From: UBA11524 sp964383815
GTDB lineage: Bacteria; Bacillota; Clostridia; Christensenellales; Aristaeellaceae
Direction: 5' to 3'
DNA length: 64,000 nt
NCBI GenBank assembly: GCA_964383815.1
Contig: CAYLIC010000003.1
Location: 16,102-80,101, forward strand
Shown piece after piece: positions 33,603 to 42,836 of this stretch (the stretch's first letter is position 1; every line of letters starts with the position of its first letter). A program made the translations under genes and the position numbers. The notes beneath the pieces were generated by a model, which saw only the letters and a list, made by a program, of their open reading frames with translations, searched no databases and was not told the origin of the DNA.

Positions 33603-34835
33603 GTGTTTCATGTAAACGACCATTTTCAGAAGCTGCCTGGCTCCTACCTCTTTGCGGAGATTGCCCGCCGGGTGAAGGCCTATCAGGAGGCAAACCCGGA
33701 GGCGGACATTATCCGCCTGGGTATTGGGGATGTGACCAAGCCGCTGGTGCCTGCGGTGATTGAGGCCATGCACAGGGCCGTGGACGAAATGGGCCGCCAG
33801 GAAACCTTCAGGGGTTATGGGCCGGACTTTGGCTATGACTTTCTGGTCAACGCTATCCGCGAAGGCGACTATGCTCAGCGGGGCATTGACATCGCCTATG
33901 ACGAGGTGTTCATTTCCGATGGTGCCAAGAGCGACGTGGGCAACATTCAGGAGCTGTTCAGCCAGGATGCTGTCATCGCTGTGACCGACCCGGTATACCC
34001 TGTGTATGTGGACAGCAATGCCATGGCGGGCCGGGCGGGCGACTATGTGGGCGACCGGTGGAACCGGCTGGTGTACCTGCCCTGCAATGCGGAAAACGGC
34101 TTTGTGCCGCCCCTGCCGGACAGGCCCGTGGATGTGATTTACCTCTGCTATCCCAACAACCCCACCGGCACCGTGCTGAACAAGCTGCAGCTGAAGCGCT
34201 TTGTGGACTGGGCGAAGGAGCATGGCGCCATCATCATCTACGATGCGGCGTACCGGGCCTTCATCACCACGCCGGATGTGCCCCTGAGCATCTACGAGGT
34301 GGAGGGCGCCAGGGATGTGGCGATTGAGTGCTGCTCCTTCAGCAAAACGGCAGGCTTTACCGGCACGCGCTGCGCCTATACGGTTATCCCGCACACGGTG
34401 TGCGGCCTGGATGCCATGGGCGAAAAGGTGAGCCTGAACGCCATGTGGAAGCGCCGCATGGCCACCAAGTTCAACGGTGTGAGCTACCCCGTGCAGCGGG
34501 CTGCCGCCGCTGTGTACACCCCTGAGGGACAGGCGCAGATCAAGGCTGTTATCGCCAGCTATATGGAGAATGCCCGGGTCATCCGCGAAAGCCTGACGGA
34601 ACAGGGCTTTACCGTCTTTGGCGGCACGGACGCGCCTTACATCTGGCTGAAGGTGCCAGAAGGCATGACCAGCTGGGCCTTCTTCGACCTGCTGCTGGAC
34701 AAGTGCCACATTGTGGGCACGCCGGGCTCCGGCTTCGGGCCCAGCGGGGAAGGGTACTTCCGCTTAACGGCCTTCAACACCCTGGAGAAAACCAAGCAAG
34801 CCATGGAGCGCCTGAGCAAGTTGAAGGAGGCTTGA
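33603..34835 (+). CDS. dapL: LL-diaminopimelate aminotransferase
   Basis: This 410-residue fold-type I PLP enzyme makes LL-diaminopimelate directly from tetrahydrodipicolinate and glutamate, bypassing the succinyl or acetyl steps. LGIGDVTKPL near residue 36, YCYPNNPTGTVL (as LCYPNNPTGTVL), and SFSKTAGFTGTRC with the PLP Lys are diagnostic. The start is a GTG at 33603, eight bases after AAGGAGG; the in-frame ATG upstream lies inside dapF. Length matches characterised DapL (about 410). With dapF alongside, the DAP-aminotransferase route to meso-DAP is complete at its end. Confidence 0.95.
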   Translation: MFHVNDHFQKLPGSYLFAEIARRVKAYQEANPEADIIRLGIGDVTKPLVPAVIEAMHRAVDEMGRQETFRGYGPDFGYDFLVNAIREGDYAQRGIDIAYDEVFISDGAKSDVGNIQELFSQDAVIAVTDPVYPVYVDSNAMAGRAGDYVGDRWNRLVYLPCNAENGFVPPLPDRPVDVIYLCYPNNPTGTVLNKLQLKRFVDWAKEHGAIIIYDAAYRAFITTPDVPLSIYEVEGARDVAIECCSFSKTAGFTGTRCAYTVIPHTVCGLDAMGEKVSLNAMWKRRMATKFNGVSYPVQRAAAAVYTPEGQAQIKAVIASYMENARVIRESLTEQGFTVFGGTDAPYIWLKVPEGMTSWAFFDLLLDKCHIVGTPGSGFGPSGEGYFRLTAFNTLEKTKQAMERLSKLKEA

Positions 34836-34837
34836 AA

Positions 34838-35764
34838 ATGAAGGTGTACCGCAGCATTTCGGAGATGATTGGTCACACACCGCTGCTGGAGGTGGTGAAC
34901 TACGAGCGGGACAACGGCCTGAACGCCACCATCCTGGCAAAGCTGGAGTGCTTCAACCCCGCAGGCAGCGCCAAGGATCGCGCTGCCCGTGCCATGCTGG
35001 ACGAGGCGGAAAAGCGCGGCGCATTGCAGCCCGGCGGCACGGTGATTGAGCCTACCAGCGGCAACACGGGCATTGGCCTGGCAGCTGTGGGCCTGGCAAG
35101 AGGGTACAGGGTGATTCTCACCATGCCGGACAGCATGAGCGCCGAGCGCCGGAACCTGCTGAAGGCCTATGGCGCACAGCTGGTGCTGACCCCTGGCGCA
35201 CAGGGCATGGCGGGCGCTGTTGCCAAGGCGGAGGAGCTGGCCCGGGATCTGCCGGGCAGTATCATTGCCGGGCAGTTTGACAACCCGGCGAACCCCGGCG
35301 CCCACTATGCCACCACCGGCCCGGAAATCTGGCAGGATACGGATGGCAAGGTGGACATCTTCGTGGCGGGCGTGGGCACAGGCGGCACCATCAGCGGTGT
35401 GGGAAAATACCTGAAGGAGCAGAACCCCGCTGTCCGCATTGTGGCGGTGGAGCCTGCGGCTTCACCCCTGCTGAGCAGCGGCAAGGCCGGGCCCCACAAG
35501 CTGCAAGGTATTGGTGCCAACTTTGTGCCGGGGAACTTTGACAGGTGCGTGGTGGATGAAATCCTGCCGGTGGAGGCAGCTGATGCCTTTGCCGCAGGCC
35601 GCGCCATGACGAAGGAAGGCATGCTGGTGGGCATCACCTCCGGTGCGGCGCTCCATGCCGCCCGGGTGCTGGCCCAGCGCCCTGAAAACGCCGGCAAAAC
35701 CATTGTAGCCTTCATGCCGGACACCGGGGAACGCTACCTCTCCACCGAACTGTTTGCCGAATGA
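34838..35764 (+). CDS. cysK: Cysteine synthase (O-acetylserine sulfhydrylase)
   Basis: This 308-residue PLP enzyme makes cysteine from O-acetylserine and sulfide. The PLP Lys is in FNPAGSAKDRAA near residue 45, with EPTSGNTGIGLA, GVGTGGTISGVGKYL and GITSGAALHAA following. CysK-like rather than CysM-like, since the SGNTG loop and the length are those of CysK. ATG 34838 is two bases after the dapL stop and follows AAGGAGG. A terminator follows, closing the dapF-dapL-cysK operon. Confidence 0.94.
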   Translation: MKVYRSISEMIGHTPLLEVVNYERDNGLNATILAKLECFNPAGSAKDRAARAMLDEAEKRGALQPGGTVIEPTSGNTGIGLAAVGLARGYRVILTMPDSMSAERRNLLKAYGAQLVLTPGAQGMAGAVAKAEELARDLPGSIIAGQFDNPANPGAHYATTGPEIWQDTDGKVDIFVAGVGTGGTISGVGKYLKEQNPAVRIVAVEPAASPLLSSGKAGPHKLQGIGANFVPGNFDRCVVDEILPVEAADAFAAGRAMTKEGMLVGITSGAALHAARVLAQRPENAGKTIVAFMPDTGERYLSTELFAE

Positions 35765-35771
35765 AAAAAAT

Positions 35772-35807
35772 CCCGCAAGCTGCAAAAACAGCCTGCGGTT
35801 TTTTTAT
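35772..35807 (+). terminator. Terminator after cysK
   Basis: CCGCAAGCTG and CAGCCTGCGG pair around a short A-rich loop and are followed by seven T. Confidence 0.88.
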
Positions 35808-35857
35808 GTAGCGCGGTGTACCCGATGCAGGAAATGTGCCAGGCCGCGCAGTCCCAA

Positions 35858-35913
35858 ACGGGATTCTTAAGGGATGAAATCCCTTAAGCGGAGTCCAGAG
35901 GCAGAGCCTCTGG
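35858..35913 (+). repeat. Two-hairpin intergenic repeat, copy 2
   Basis: This copy has a perfect first hairpin TTAAGGGAT-GAA-ATCCCTTAA after CGGGATTC, then GCGGAGT and the second hairpin CCAGAGGC-AGA-GCCTCTGG (35895-35913). It lies between the cysK terminator and the stop codon of the ABC exporter gene, with the minus-strand gene meeting hairpin 2 first. Confidence 0.85.
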
Positions 35914-35938
35914 CGGGACCCAGTGGCAGCGCCCCTGG

Positions 35939-37855
35939 TCATGAGGCGATGGCGTTGCCGGTGTAGAGCTGGTAGTACTTGCCCTGGAGGTCGATAAGCT
36001 GGTCGTGGGTGCCGCGCTCGATAATGCGGCCGTTCTCCAGCACCATGATGCAGTTGGCATCACGGACGGTGGAAAGCCTGTGGGCAATGACGAAGGTGGT
36101 GCGGCCTTTCATCAGTGCATCCATGCCCTGCTGCACCTGGGTCTCCGTGCGGGTATCGATGGAGGAGGTTGCCTCGTCCAGAATCAGGGCAGGCGGGTCA
36201 GCCACGGCGGCGCGGGCAATGGCCAGCAGCTGGCGCTGGCCCTGAGACAGGTTGGCTCCATCGCCGGTGAGCACGGTGTTGTAGCCGTTCTCCAGGCGGC
36301 GGATGAAGGCATCAGCATTCGCCAGCCTGGCAGCGGCGATGCACTCCTCATCGGTGGCATCCAGGCGACCGTAGCGGATGTTGTCCAGCACGGTGCCGGT
36401 GAACAGGTGGGTGTCCTGCAGCACCATACCCAGGGAGCGGCGCAGGTCGTCCTTCTTAATCTTGTTGATGTTGATGTCGTCGTAGCGAATCTTGCCATCC
36501 TGAATATCGTAGAAGCGGTTGATCAGGTTGGTAATGGTGGTTTTGCCGGCACCGGTGCCGCCGACAAAGGCCAGCTTCTGCCCGGGCATGGCATACATGG
36601 TGATGTTGTGCAGCACGGTTTTCTCTTCAGTGTAGCCAAAGTCCACATCGTCGAAGGTCACGCCGCCTTCCAGCTTCTTGTAGGTCACCGTGCCATCCTG
36701 GTGCGGGTGCTTCCAGGCCCACAGGCCGGTGCGGTGGTCGGCTTCCGTCAGGGTGCCATCGGCATTTTCAATGGCGTTCACCAGCTCCACATAGCCTTCA
36801 TCCGCCTCGGGCTTTTCGTCCATCATGGCAAAGACCCGGCTGGCGCCAGCCATGGCCATGACGATGGTGTTCAGCAGCTGCGCCACCTGGGTGACGGGCT
36901 GGGTGAAGTTTTTGTTCAGGGTCAGGAAGGACACCAGGCGGCCCAGGGACAGATTCCAGCCGGAGAGCGCCATGGCGGCGCCGCACACGGCAATCAGCAC
37001 ATAGCTGATGTGCCCCAGGTTGTTGTTGATAGGCCCAAGGCGGTTGGAATAGCTGTTGGCATTCTCGGCAGAGGAGCGCAGCTCTTCATTCAGGGCGCGG
37101 AACTTCTCGATGGCCTTGTCCTCATGGCAGAAGACCTTAACCACCTTCTGGCCTTCCATCATTTCTTCAATGTAGCCGTTCACCTGGCCCAGGTTTTTCT
37201 GCTGGGCCACAAAATAGGTGCCGGCCTTGCTGCTGAACTTGCCTGCGGTGAACATCATCACGCCAATCATCACCAGGGACAGAAGCGTTAGCGGGAAGGA
37301 CATGTTCACCATGCTGACAAAGGTGGAAACGATGGTGATGGCGGAATTGATCACCTGGGGAAGGGTGTTGCCAATCAGCTGGCGCAGGGTGTCCACGTCG
37401 TTGGTGTAGACGGACATGATGTCGCCATGGGCGTGGGTGTCGAAGTAGCTGATGGGCAGCTTTTCCATGTTGGAGAAAAGCTCGGTGCGGATGGCCAGCA
37501 TGCTGCCCTGGCTCACATTAACCATGATGCGGTTGTAGCTGTAGGAGCTGAGCAGGGCAATGGACAGCCAGACAGCCAGCTTGCCAATGGCGGCTGCCAG
37601 GGGGCCAAAGTCCGGGGTCAGGCCGGCCTCCTTGTCTGCCAGCATGGGGAGAATGTAATCGTCAATCAGGGTTTGGGTGAACAGGGTGCCCTGCAGGGAG
37701 GTGAGCACGGAAATCACAATCAGCACGGCAACAGCCAGGAAGTGCCACTTATACCTTGCCAGGACAAACTTCATCAGCCGCATCAGAATCTTGCCCTGTC
37801 CCTTAAAGGACTGCCTGGGCATCACGGGACCGCGGCCACGGGGACCTCTCATCAT
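35939..37855 (-). CDS. ABC exporter half-transporter, subunit 2 (catalytic Walker B)
   Basis: This 638-residue protein has six membrane helices (about 35-330) and a C-terminal nucleotide-binding domain. Walker A is GGTGAGKTTI, Walker B LILDEATSSID with the catalytic Glu, and the switch His is in VIAHRLST. The signature motif is LSQGQ instead of LSGGQ. Together with its partner it should form a heterodimeric exporter with one standard and one degenerate ATP site. Its start overlaps the upstream half-transporter by four bases. Substrate (drug, lipid or peptide) is not predictable. Confidence 0.92.
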   Translation of the reverse strand: MMRGPRGRGPVMPRQSFKGQGKILMRLMKFVLARYKWHFLAVAVLIVISVLTSLQGTLFTQTLIDDYILPMLADKEAGLTPDFGPLAAAIGKLAVWLSIALLSSYSYNRIMVNVSQGSMLAIRTELFSNMEKLPISYFDTHAHGDIMSVYTNDVDTLRQLIGNTLPQVINSAITIVSTFVSMVNMSFPLTLLSLVMIGVMMFTAGKFSSKAGTYFVAQQKNLGQVNGYIEEMMEGQKVVKVFCHEDKAIEKFRALNEELRSSAENANSYSNRLGPINNNLGHISYVLIAVCGAAMALSGWNLSLGRLVSFLTLNKNFTQPVTQVAQLLNTIVMAMAGASRVFAMMDEKPEADEGYVELVNAIENADGTLTEADHRTGLWAWKHPHQDGTVTYKKLEGGVTFDDVDFGYTEEKTVLHNITMYAMPGQKLAFVGGTGAGKTTITNLINRFYDIQDGKIRYDDININKIKKDDLRRSLGMVLQDTHLFTGTVLDNIRYGRLDATDEECIAAARLANADAFIRRLENGYNTVLTGDGANLSQGQRQLLAIARAAVADPPALILDEATSSIDTRTETQVQQGMDALMKGRTTFVIAHRLSTVRDANCIMVLENGRIIERGTHDQLIDLQGKYYQLYTGNAIAS

Positions 37856-39624
37856 TGCAGGTCGCCTCCCTTCTCGTCGGGCGCAGGCTCGTCAAAATCG
37901 CCGCTGCCCTGGGTTTGCGTTTCGTAAATCTCGCGGTAAATCTCATTGGTAGCCAGCAGGTTTTCATGGGTGTCGAAGGCGGAAATGCAGCCATCGTCCA
38001 TGACGATAATCCGGTCGGCCTGCTCCACAGAGGCCACGCGCTGGGCAATGATAATCTTGGTGGTGCCGGGAATCTTCTGGGCAAAGGCACGGCGGATTTT
38101 CGCATCGGTGGCGGTGTCCACAGCGGAGGTAGAATCGTCCAGAATCAGCACGCGGGGTTTCTTCAGCAGGGCGCGGGCAATGCACAGGCGCTGCTTCTGC
38201 CCGCCGGAAACATTGGTGCCGCCCTGCTCAATCCAGGTGTTGTAGCCATCGGGCAGGCGGTCGATAAACTCATCAGCGCAGGCCTGGCGGCACACCTCCC
38301 GGCATTCCTCCTCGGTGGCATCCTCCTTGCCCCAGCGCAGGTTGTCCAGGATGGTGCCGGAGAACAGCACGTTCTTCTGCAGCACCACGGCCACCTGGTT
38401 GCGCAGGGTATCCAGGTCGTAGTTGCGCACGTCCTGGCCGCCCACGCACACGGAGCCGTCCGTCACATCGTACAGGCGGCTGATCAGGTTCACCAGGGAG
38501 GATTTGCCGCAGCCGGTGCTGCCGATGATGCCAATGGTTTCGCCGGACTTGATGTGCAGGTCAATATCGTGGAGCACATCCTCGCCGCTGCCGGTCTTGT
38601 AGTAGGAGAAGTTCACATGGTTGAAGTCGATGGCGCCGTCCTTCACATCGCAAACGGGGTTCTCCGGGTTCACAATGTCGGGCTTCTCGTCCAGCACTTC
38701 GCAAATGCGCTGACCGGACGCCGTGGACATGGTCAGCATAACGAAAATCATGGACAGCATCATCAGGGACATGAGGGTGCTCATCACATAGCTGAACAGG
38801 GAGGTCAGCTCGCCGGTGGAAAGGCTGCCAGCCACAATAAAATTGGCGCCAAACCAGCTCAGCATAATGATGCAGCCGTACACAATCAGCATCATGAAGG
38901 GGTTGTTCAGGGCGATGATGCTTTCCGCCTTCACAAACAGCTTGTAGACATTTTCCGCAGCCCTGGTAAACTTGCTGGTTTCGTGCTCCTCCCGGACGAA
39001 GGCCTTCACCACGCGGATGGCGGAAACGTTTTCCTGTACAGAGGCATTCAGCGCATCATACTTCTTGAACACCTGGCGGAACAGCTTGGACACGATGCTG
39101 ATGATGGTGAACAGCACCGCCGCCAGCACCACCAGCGCCGCCAGGAAAATCAGGCTCAGCCGATGGTTAATCACAAAGCACATGACCATGGAGCAAATCA
39201 TGGTCAGGGGCGCGCGGACGGCAATGCGCAGAATCATCTGGAAGGCGTTCTGCACGTTGCTCACATCGGTGGTCATGCGGGTGATGAGGCCGGCGGTAGA
39301 GAACTTATCAATGTTGGAAAAGGAGAAGGTCTGCACCGTTTCATACATGGCGTCCCGCAGGTTGTAGGCAAAGCCGGAGGAGGCCTTGGCGGCGGTTTTG
39401 GCAGCGGCAACGCCGAAGAACAGGCTTAGGAAAGCCAGCACCAGCATAAACGCACCATACTTGATGATTTCCCCCATACTGCCAGCCTGGATACCCTTGT
39501 CTATCAGGGAGGCGGTGGTGAAGGGAATCAGCACCTCCATCAGCACCTCCAGCGCAGCAAAAAGGGGCGTGAGGATTGAAACAGCCTTGTATTCCTTGAT
39601 CTGTTTCATGAGGGTTTTCAGCAT
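37852..39624 (-). CDS. ABC exporter half-transporter, subunit 1 (degenerate ATP site)
   Basis: This 590-residue half-transporter has six membrane helices and an ATPase domain with Walker A GSTGCGKSSL and an intact signature VSGGQKQRL. The residue after Walker B is Asp (LILDDSTSAVD) rather than Glu, and the switch His is replaced by Gln (IIIAQRVAS). These changes match the non-catalytic half of heterodimeric exporters such as BmrCD or TM287/288, and complement the LSQGQ change in subunit 2. It is the first gene of a two-gene operon with a strong promoter. Confidence 0.93.
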   Translation of the reverse strand: MLKTLMKQIKEYKAVSILTPLFAALEVLMEVLIPFTTASLIDKGIQAGSMGEIIKYGAFMLVLAFLSLFFGVAAAKTAAKASSGFAYNLRDAMYETVQTFSFSNIDKFSTAGLITRMTTDVSNVQNAFQMILRIAVRAPLTMICSMVMCFVINHRLSLIFLAALVVLAAVLFTIISIVSKLFRQVFKKYDALNASVQENVSAIRVVKAFVREEHETSKFTRAAENVYKLFVKAESIIALNNPFMMLIVYGCIIMLSWFGANFIVAGSLSTGELTSLFSYVMSTLMSLMMLSMIFVMLTMSTASGQRICEVLDEKPDIVNPENPVCDVKDGAIDFNHVNFSYYKTGSGEDVLHDIDLHIKSGETIGIIGSTGCGKSSLVNLISRLYDVTDGSVCVGGQDVRNYDLDTLRNQVAVVLQKNVLFSGTILDNLRWGKEDATEEECREVCRQACADEFIDRLPDGYNTWIEQGGTNVSGGQKQRLCIARALLKKPRVLILDDSTSAVDTATDAKIRRAFAQKIPGTTKIIIAQRVASVEQADRIIVMDDGCISAFDTHENLLATNEIYREIYETQTQGSGDFDEPAPDEKGGDLQ

Positions 39625-39679
39625 AGGTCGGGATCATCCTTTCTTCACAAAGACCCTTTACATAAATGAATCACTCTTA

Positions 39680-39708
39680 AGTATAGTCAAACCATAAAAA
39701 CATGTCAA
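39680..39708 (-). promoter_or_regulatory. Promoter of the ABC exporter operon
   Basis: On the minus strand TTGACA (39703-39708) and TATACT (39680-39685) are 17 bases apart, about 50 bases before the start codon. Confidence 0.88.
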
Positions 39709-39753
39709 CGCGAACACATTGAATATTTTGTGAACAATTCTGCCTTCATAGCA

Positions 39754-39783
39754 ACGCGCCTGCCACATACAGCAGCAGGCGCG
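39754..39783 (-). terminator. Hairpin after the secreted unknown protein gene
   Basis: CGCGCCTGC and GCAGGCGCG pair around a short loop on the minus strand, five bases after the stop at 39789. A T run is nearly absent, so termination may be weak. Confidence 0.6.
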
Positions 39784-39788
39784 GCGGG

Positions 39789-41171
39789 TCAATCGTCAAA
39801 GTACGCCTCATCGTCGGCAGCGGCGCCGCCGTTCAAAAGCAGGTTCAGCACCTGATGCTCCTCCAGCAGGTCCATCAGGCTCTGCATGGTGTTCACGGGC
39901 ACGCGGGTCAGCAGCGGAAGGATGCCTTCCAGCATGGGGGAACCTATCCTGGAAAGAAGCTCGGTCAGGGTGACATCGTTCATGGAGAGCAGGTTGAAGC
40001 TGCTTTCCAGCTGGGCATTGGTGAACTCCGGGGTTTTGTCCGGGGTGTAGTGCTGCACCGTGCCGGACAGGGTCAGCTGAGGCTGGCGGGTTTCGGCATT
40101 CAGAAGGGACAGGGCCAGCATGCCGTTTTCCTCCTGGCCTTCCAGCAGCAGGTGGGTTTCCCGGGCCATCGCCTCGCCGCTCACGTCCAGCCGCAGGCGG
40201 AGCGGTGCATTCAGCTGCCAGCTCTTCAGGCCTGCAAGGCCTTCCGCCTGGAGGGACAGGGCCAGCACAGTGGCCTCCGCATCATCGGTGATGGTCAGCT
40301 GCAGCTGCTCCTCCCCGGTGGGCTGGGCGGCATAGCGGGCGGAAACGGCATAGCCGTTGGTGGTGGCGGGCAGCGCCAGGCTCCAGGCAGAAACGGTGTC
40401 CTCCACCGTGCGGGTGAGAAGGGTTACATCACCGGTGCGCCAGGTTTCGGTGGCGCCCTGCTGGGCGATGGTAATGCCGTCCTCCGCCACAAAGCTCTCT
40501 GCCCAGGCGGGTAAGTCCATCAGGGCCTCGGCAACCGTTTCGTCATAGCCGGCCTCCATGGTCAGCGCCTGCACCCAGAACTGGAAGGCCCTATCCCCGC
40601 TGGCAATGTCTGCCATTTCACGGGCCAGGGCGATGGTCTGCTGCCTCGTGATGGTGCGCGGGCCGCTCTGGGCCAGCATGGTCTGCCGCCATGCGCTGGT
40701 CAGGGAGTCCAGGGCGCTGGTGTGCACATAGGGCGAGACCAGCAGGGCAAGGCGCTGCAGGGGAATATCTAGGTGGAAGTAGGCCTTCATGGAAAACTCC
40801 AGCAGGGCCACCAGGTTGATGAAGAGGGTTTCATCGCCCAGGAGGCTGGAGTTGATTCCCCAGGCCGATTCGGTGCCGAAAACCCGCAGGGAGGTGCGGG
40901 TGCTGTCCTGCCCGCCCAGGGTGAGGATGGTGTTCAGGTCAAAGCAGCCGGTGAAGGAGCTTTCCAGGGTGCCCTCCAGGGTGATGATGTTCACCAGCTC
41001 AGCCAGGCTGGACATAAGGGGCTGCTGCTCCCTGGGAAAGGCGGCGCCATCCATTTGAAACCCCAGGTGGAAGCGCAGGCCGGAGGCGTCCTGGTCGGCA
41101 AAGGCCAGGGTGGGAACCAGCATGCACAGGCACAGAAGCGCGCACAGGGTGCGGCGGAAAATGGAACGCAT
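39789..41171 (-). CDS. Secreted protein of unknown function
   Basis: This 460-residue protein starts with a signal peptide (RRTLCALLCLCMLVPTLAFA). The mature part has an N-terminal helical region and a C-terminal half with alternating beta-like stretches such as LQLTITDDAEATVLALSLQ and LRLRLDVSGEAMARETHLLL, ending in an acidic tail. I do not recognise the family. It has no Cys-rich, anchor or repeat signature. It is the last gene of an envelope operon, 21 bases after the pyrophosphatase gene, with a modest GCGAGGT site. A surface or periplasm-like role is inferred only from the signal peptide. Confidence 0.7.
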   Translation of the reverse strand: MRSIFRRTLCALLCLCMLVPTLAFADQDASGLRFHLGFQMDGAAFPREQQPLMSSLAELVNIITLEGTLESSFTGCFDLNTILTLGGQDSTRTSLRVFGTESAWGINSSLLGDETLFINLVALLEFSMKAYFHLDIPLQRLALLVSPYVHTSALDSLTSAWRQTMLAQSGPRTITRQQTIALAREMADIASGDRAFQFWVQALTMEAGYDETVAEALMDLPAWAESFVAEDGITIAQQGATETWRTGDVTLLTRTVEDTVSAWSLALPATTNGYAVSARYAAQPTGEEQLQLTITDDAEATVLALSLQAEGLAGLKSWQLNAPLRLRLDVSGEAMARETHLLLEGQEENGMLALSLLNAETRQPQLTLSGTVQHYTPDKTPEFTNAQLESSFNLLSMNDVTLTELLSRIGSPMLEGILPLLTRVPVNTMQSLMDLLEEHQVLNLLLNGGAAADDEAYFDD

Positions 41172-41192
41172 GGGGTACCTCGCTTTCTGTTT

Positions 41193-42812
41193 TTAGCCCC
41201 AAAGGAGGGACAGTGCGGGAACAATCTGCTTCTTGCGGCTGACAACCCCGGGCAGGAACACATGGTGCTCCGGCGCCTCCGCCACGTTGAAGGCCATGCG
41301 GATCACATCCTCATCGCCCAGGAAAACCAGCTCGGTGCCTTCGCGCAGCACGTCGGTCAGCATCAGCAGCTGCAGGTCGTAGCCGTTGGCCTGCTTCATT
41401 TTTTCCATGGCGGGCAAAAGCTCCGGCAGGCGGGCCAGCACACCCTCTGCATCCAGGCAGGTAATCTGCCCAATGCCCAGGCTGTGCCCGGCAATGTGGA
41501 ACTCCTTAAAATCGGTGCCCAGCAGCTCCTTAACGGATTTCCCGGCGCTGGAGCCGATGGAGAAGATTTCCTTGCCCAGGGCCTCCAGGTCAATGCCTGC
41601 AATGCGGGCCAGGCGCTCCGCCATGCGGCGGTCGTGGCTGGTGCAGGTGGGGGACTTGAACATGACCGTATCGGACAGGATGGCGGCAGCCATCAGGCCT
41701 GCCAGCCGCCGGGAAGGCATCAGCCCGCGCTCCTGGTACATGGTGGCCACAATGGTGGTGGTGGAGCCAACGGGCTCGTTCCGCATGAAAACCGGGTTGC
41801 CCGTCTGCACATCCGCCAGGCGGTGGTGGTCAATAATGGCCAGGATCTCTGCCTGCTCCAGCCCATCAACAGACTGGGCGCGCTCGTTATGGTCCACCAG
41901 CACCACCCGCTTGCGGCTGGGGCGGATCAGGTGATAGCGGCTCAGGGTGCCCACAACCTTCTGGTTTTCATCCAGCACGGGGTAGGAGCGATAGCGGCTT
42001 TGCAGCACGGCATCGCGCACATCGTCGATATAATCGTCCAGGTGGAAGTGAACGATGTTGCTGATCTGCGCAACGCGGCCAATGGGCATAGCCTGATAAA
42101 TCATGCGGGCAGCCCGGTAGGCGTCGCAGGGTGTGGCAATCATGCAGGTTTTGCTGGAAAGGCCACGGTACTTTTCCGCCAGGCTGGTCTGGCACAGAAT
42201 AACGCAGCTGGCCTGGGCCTGCAGGGCCTGCTCCACCACGTCCTCCTGCTGCCCGCAGATGACCACGCTGCCTTCCTTCACGCAGGGTGCGCAGCCATCG
42301 CCGGTGGGCAGGGCGATGACCACATCGCCGGAAATGCTGTCGAACACGTCGCTTTCATCGTTGATGATGAGGCCTTCCAGGGCGGAAAGCAGGTTGAACA
42401 CGGGCACCTGGTCGATGGCGGGGTGCTGGATGGACTCCATGTCCTTCTCGGCAATGCTGCCGGTGGTAATCATGCCGAACAGGTGACCCTGCTCGTCCGT
42501 TACGGGCACGGCGGAAAGGCCGGTGTTGCTTCGCAGCACCTCCCACGCCCGGCTGACCGCCACACCGGAGGACAGCATGGGCGGCCTGTCGAAGGCCACG
42601 TCCCGCACCTGGGTGCGCACGGTGCTGATGTACTGAGGCGCTTCAAAGCCGAAACGCTCCAGGAGAAAGGTGGTTTCATCGTTGATATGCCCCAGGCGGG
42701 CGGCAACATAGTCGCTGTTGCCCAGGGCGTTGTTCAGCGCGGCATAGGCCATTGCGGACACCACCGAGTCCGTGTCCGGGTTACGGTGACCGAAAACATA
42801 TATGGGATCCAT
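41193..42812 (-). CDS. ppaC: Manganese-dependent inorganic pyrophosphatase with CBS/DRTGG insert
   Basis: This 539-residue enzyme hydrolyses pyrophosphate. It has the DHH-family II start VFGHRNPDTDSV, then an insert of about 240 residues containing two CBS domains (near residues 75-130 and 235-295) with a DRTGG-like segment between. The DHH part resumes with VVLVDHNE and AIIDHHRLAD, PVGSTTTIV, and the C-terminal SRKKQIVP motif. CBS-PPases of Clostridia are inhibited or activated by adenine nucleotides. It lies in an operon with envelope-related genes, 24 bases after the CHAP protein gene. Confidence 0.95.
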   Translation of the reverse strand: MDPIYVFGHRNPDTDSVVSAMAYAALNNALGNSDYVAARLGHINDETTFLLERFGFEAPQYISTVRTQVRDVAFDRPPMLSSGVAVSRAWEVLRSNTGLSAVPVTDEQGHLFGMITTGSIAEKDMESIQHPAIDQVPVFNLLSALEGLIINDESDVFDSISGDVVIALPTGDGCAPCVKEGSVVICGQQEDVVEQALQAQASCVILCQTSLAEKYRGLSSKTCMIATPCDAYRAARMIYQAMPIGRVAQISNIVHFHLDDYIDDVRDAVLQSRYRSYPVLDENQKVVGTLSRYHLIRPSRKRVVLVDHNERAQSVDGLEQAEILAIIDHHRLADVQTGNPVFMRNEPVGSTTTIVATMYQERGLMPSRRLAGLMAAAILSDTVMFKSPTCTSHDRRMAERLARIAGIDLEALGKEIFSIGSSAGKSVKELLGTDFKEFHIAGHSLGIGQITCLDAEGVLARLPELLPAMEKMKQANGYDLQLLMLTDVLREGTELVFLGDEDVIRMAFNVAEAPEHHVFLPGVVSRKKQIVPALSLLWG

Positions 42813-42836
42813 GGGTATGCCTCCTTCATGGTGGTG

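Noticed and set aside
35712..35942. Small frames giving peptides such as PLKGFHPLRIP at several intergenic sites (also 48217-48435 and 55513 onward).
   Set aside because: They are translations of the two-hairpin repeat, appear in both orientations relative to genes and have no ribosome binding site.
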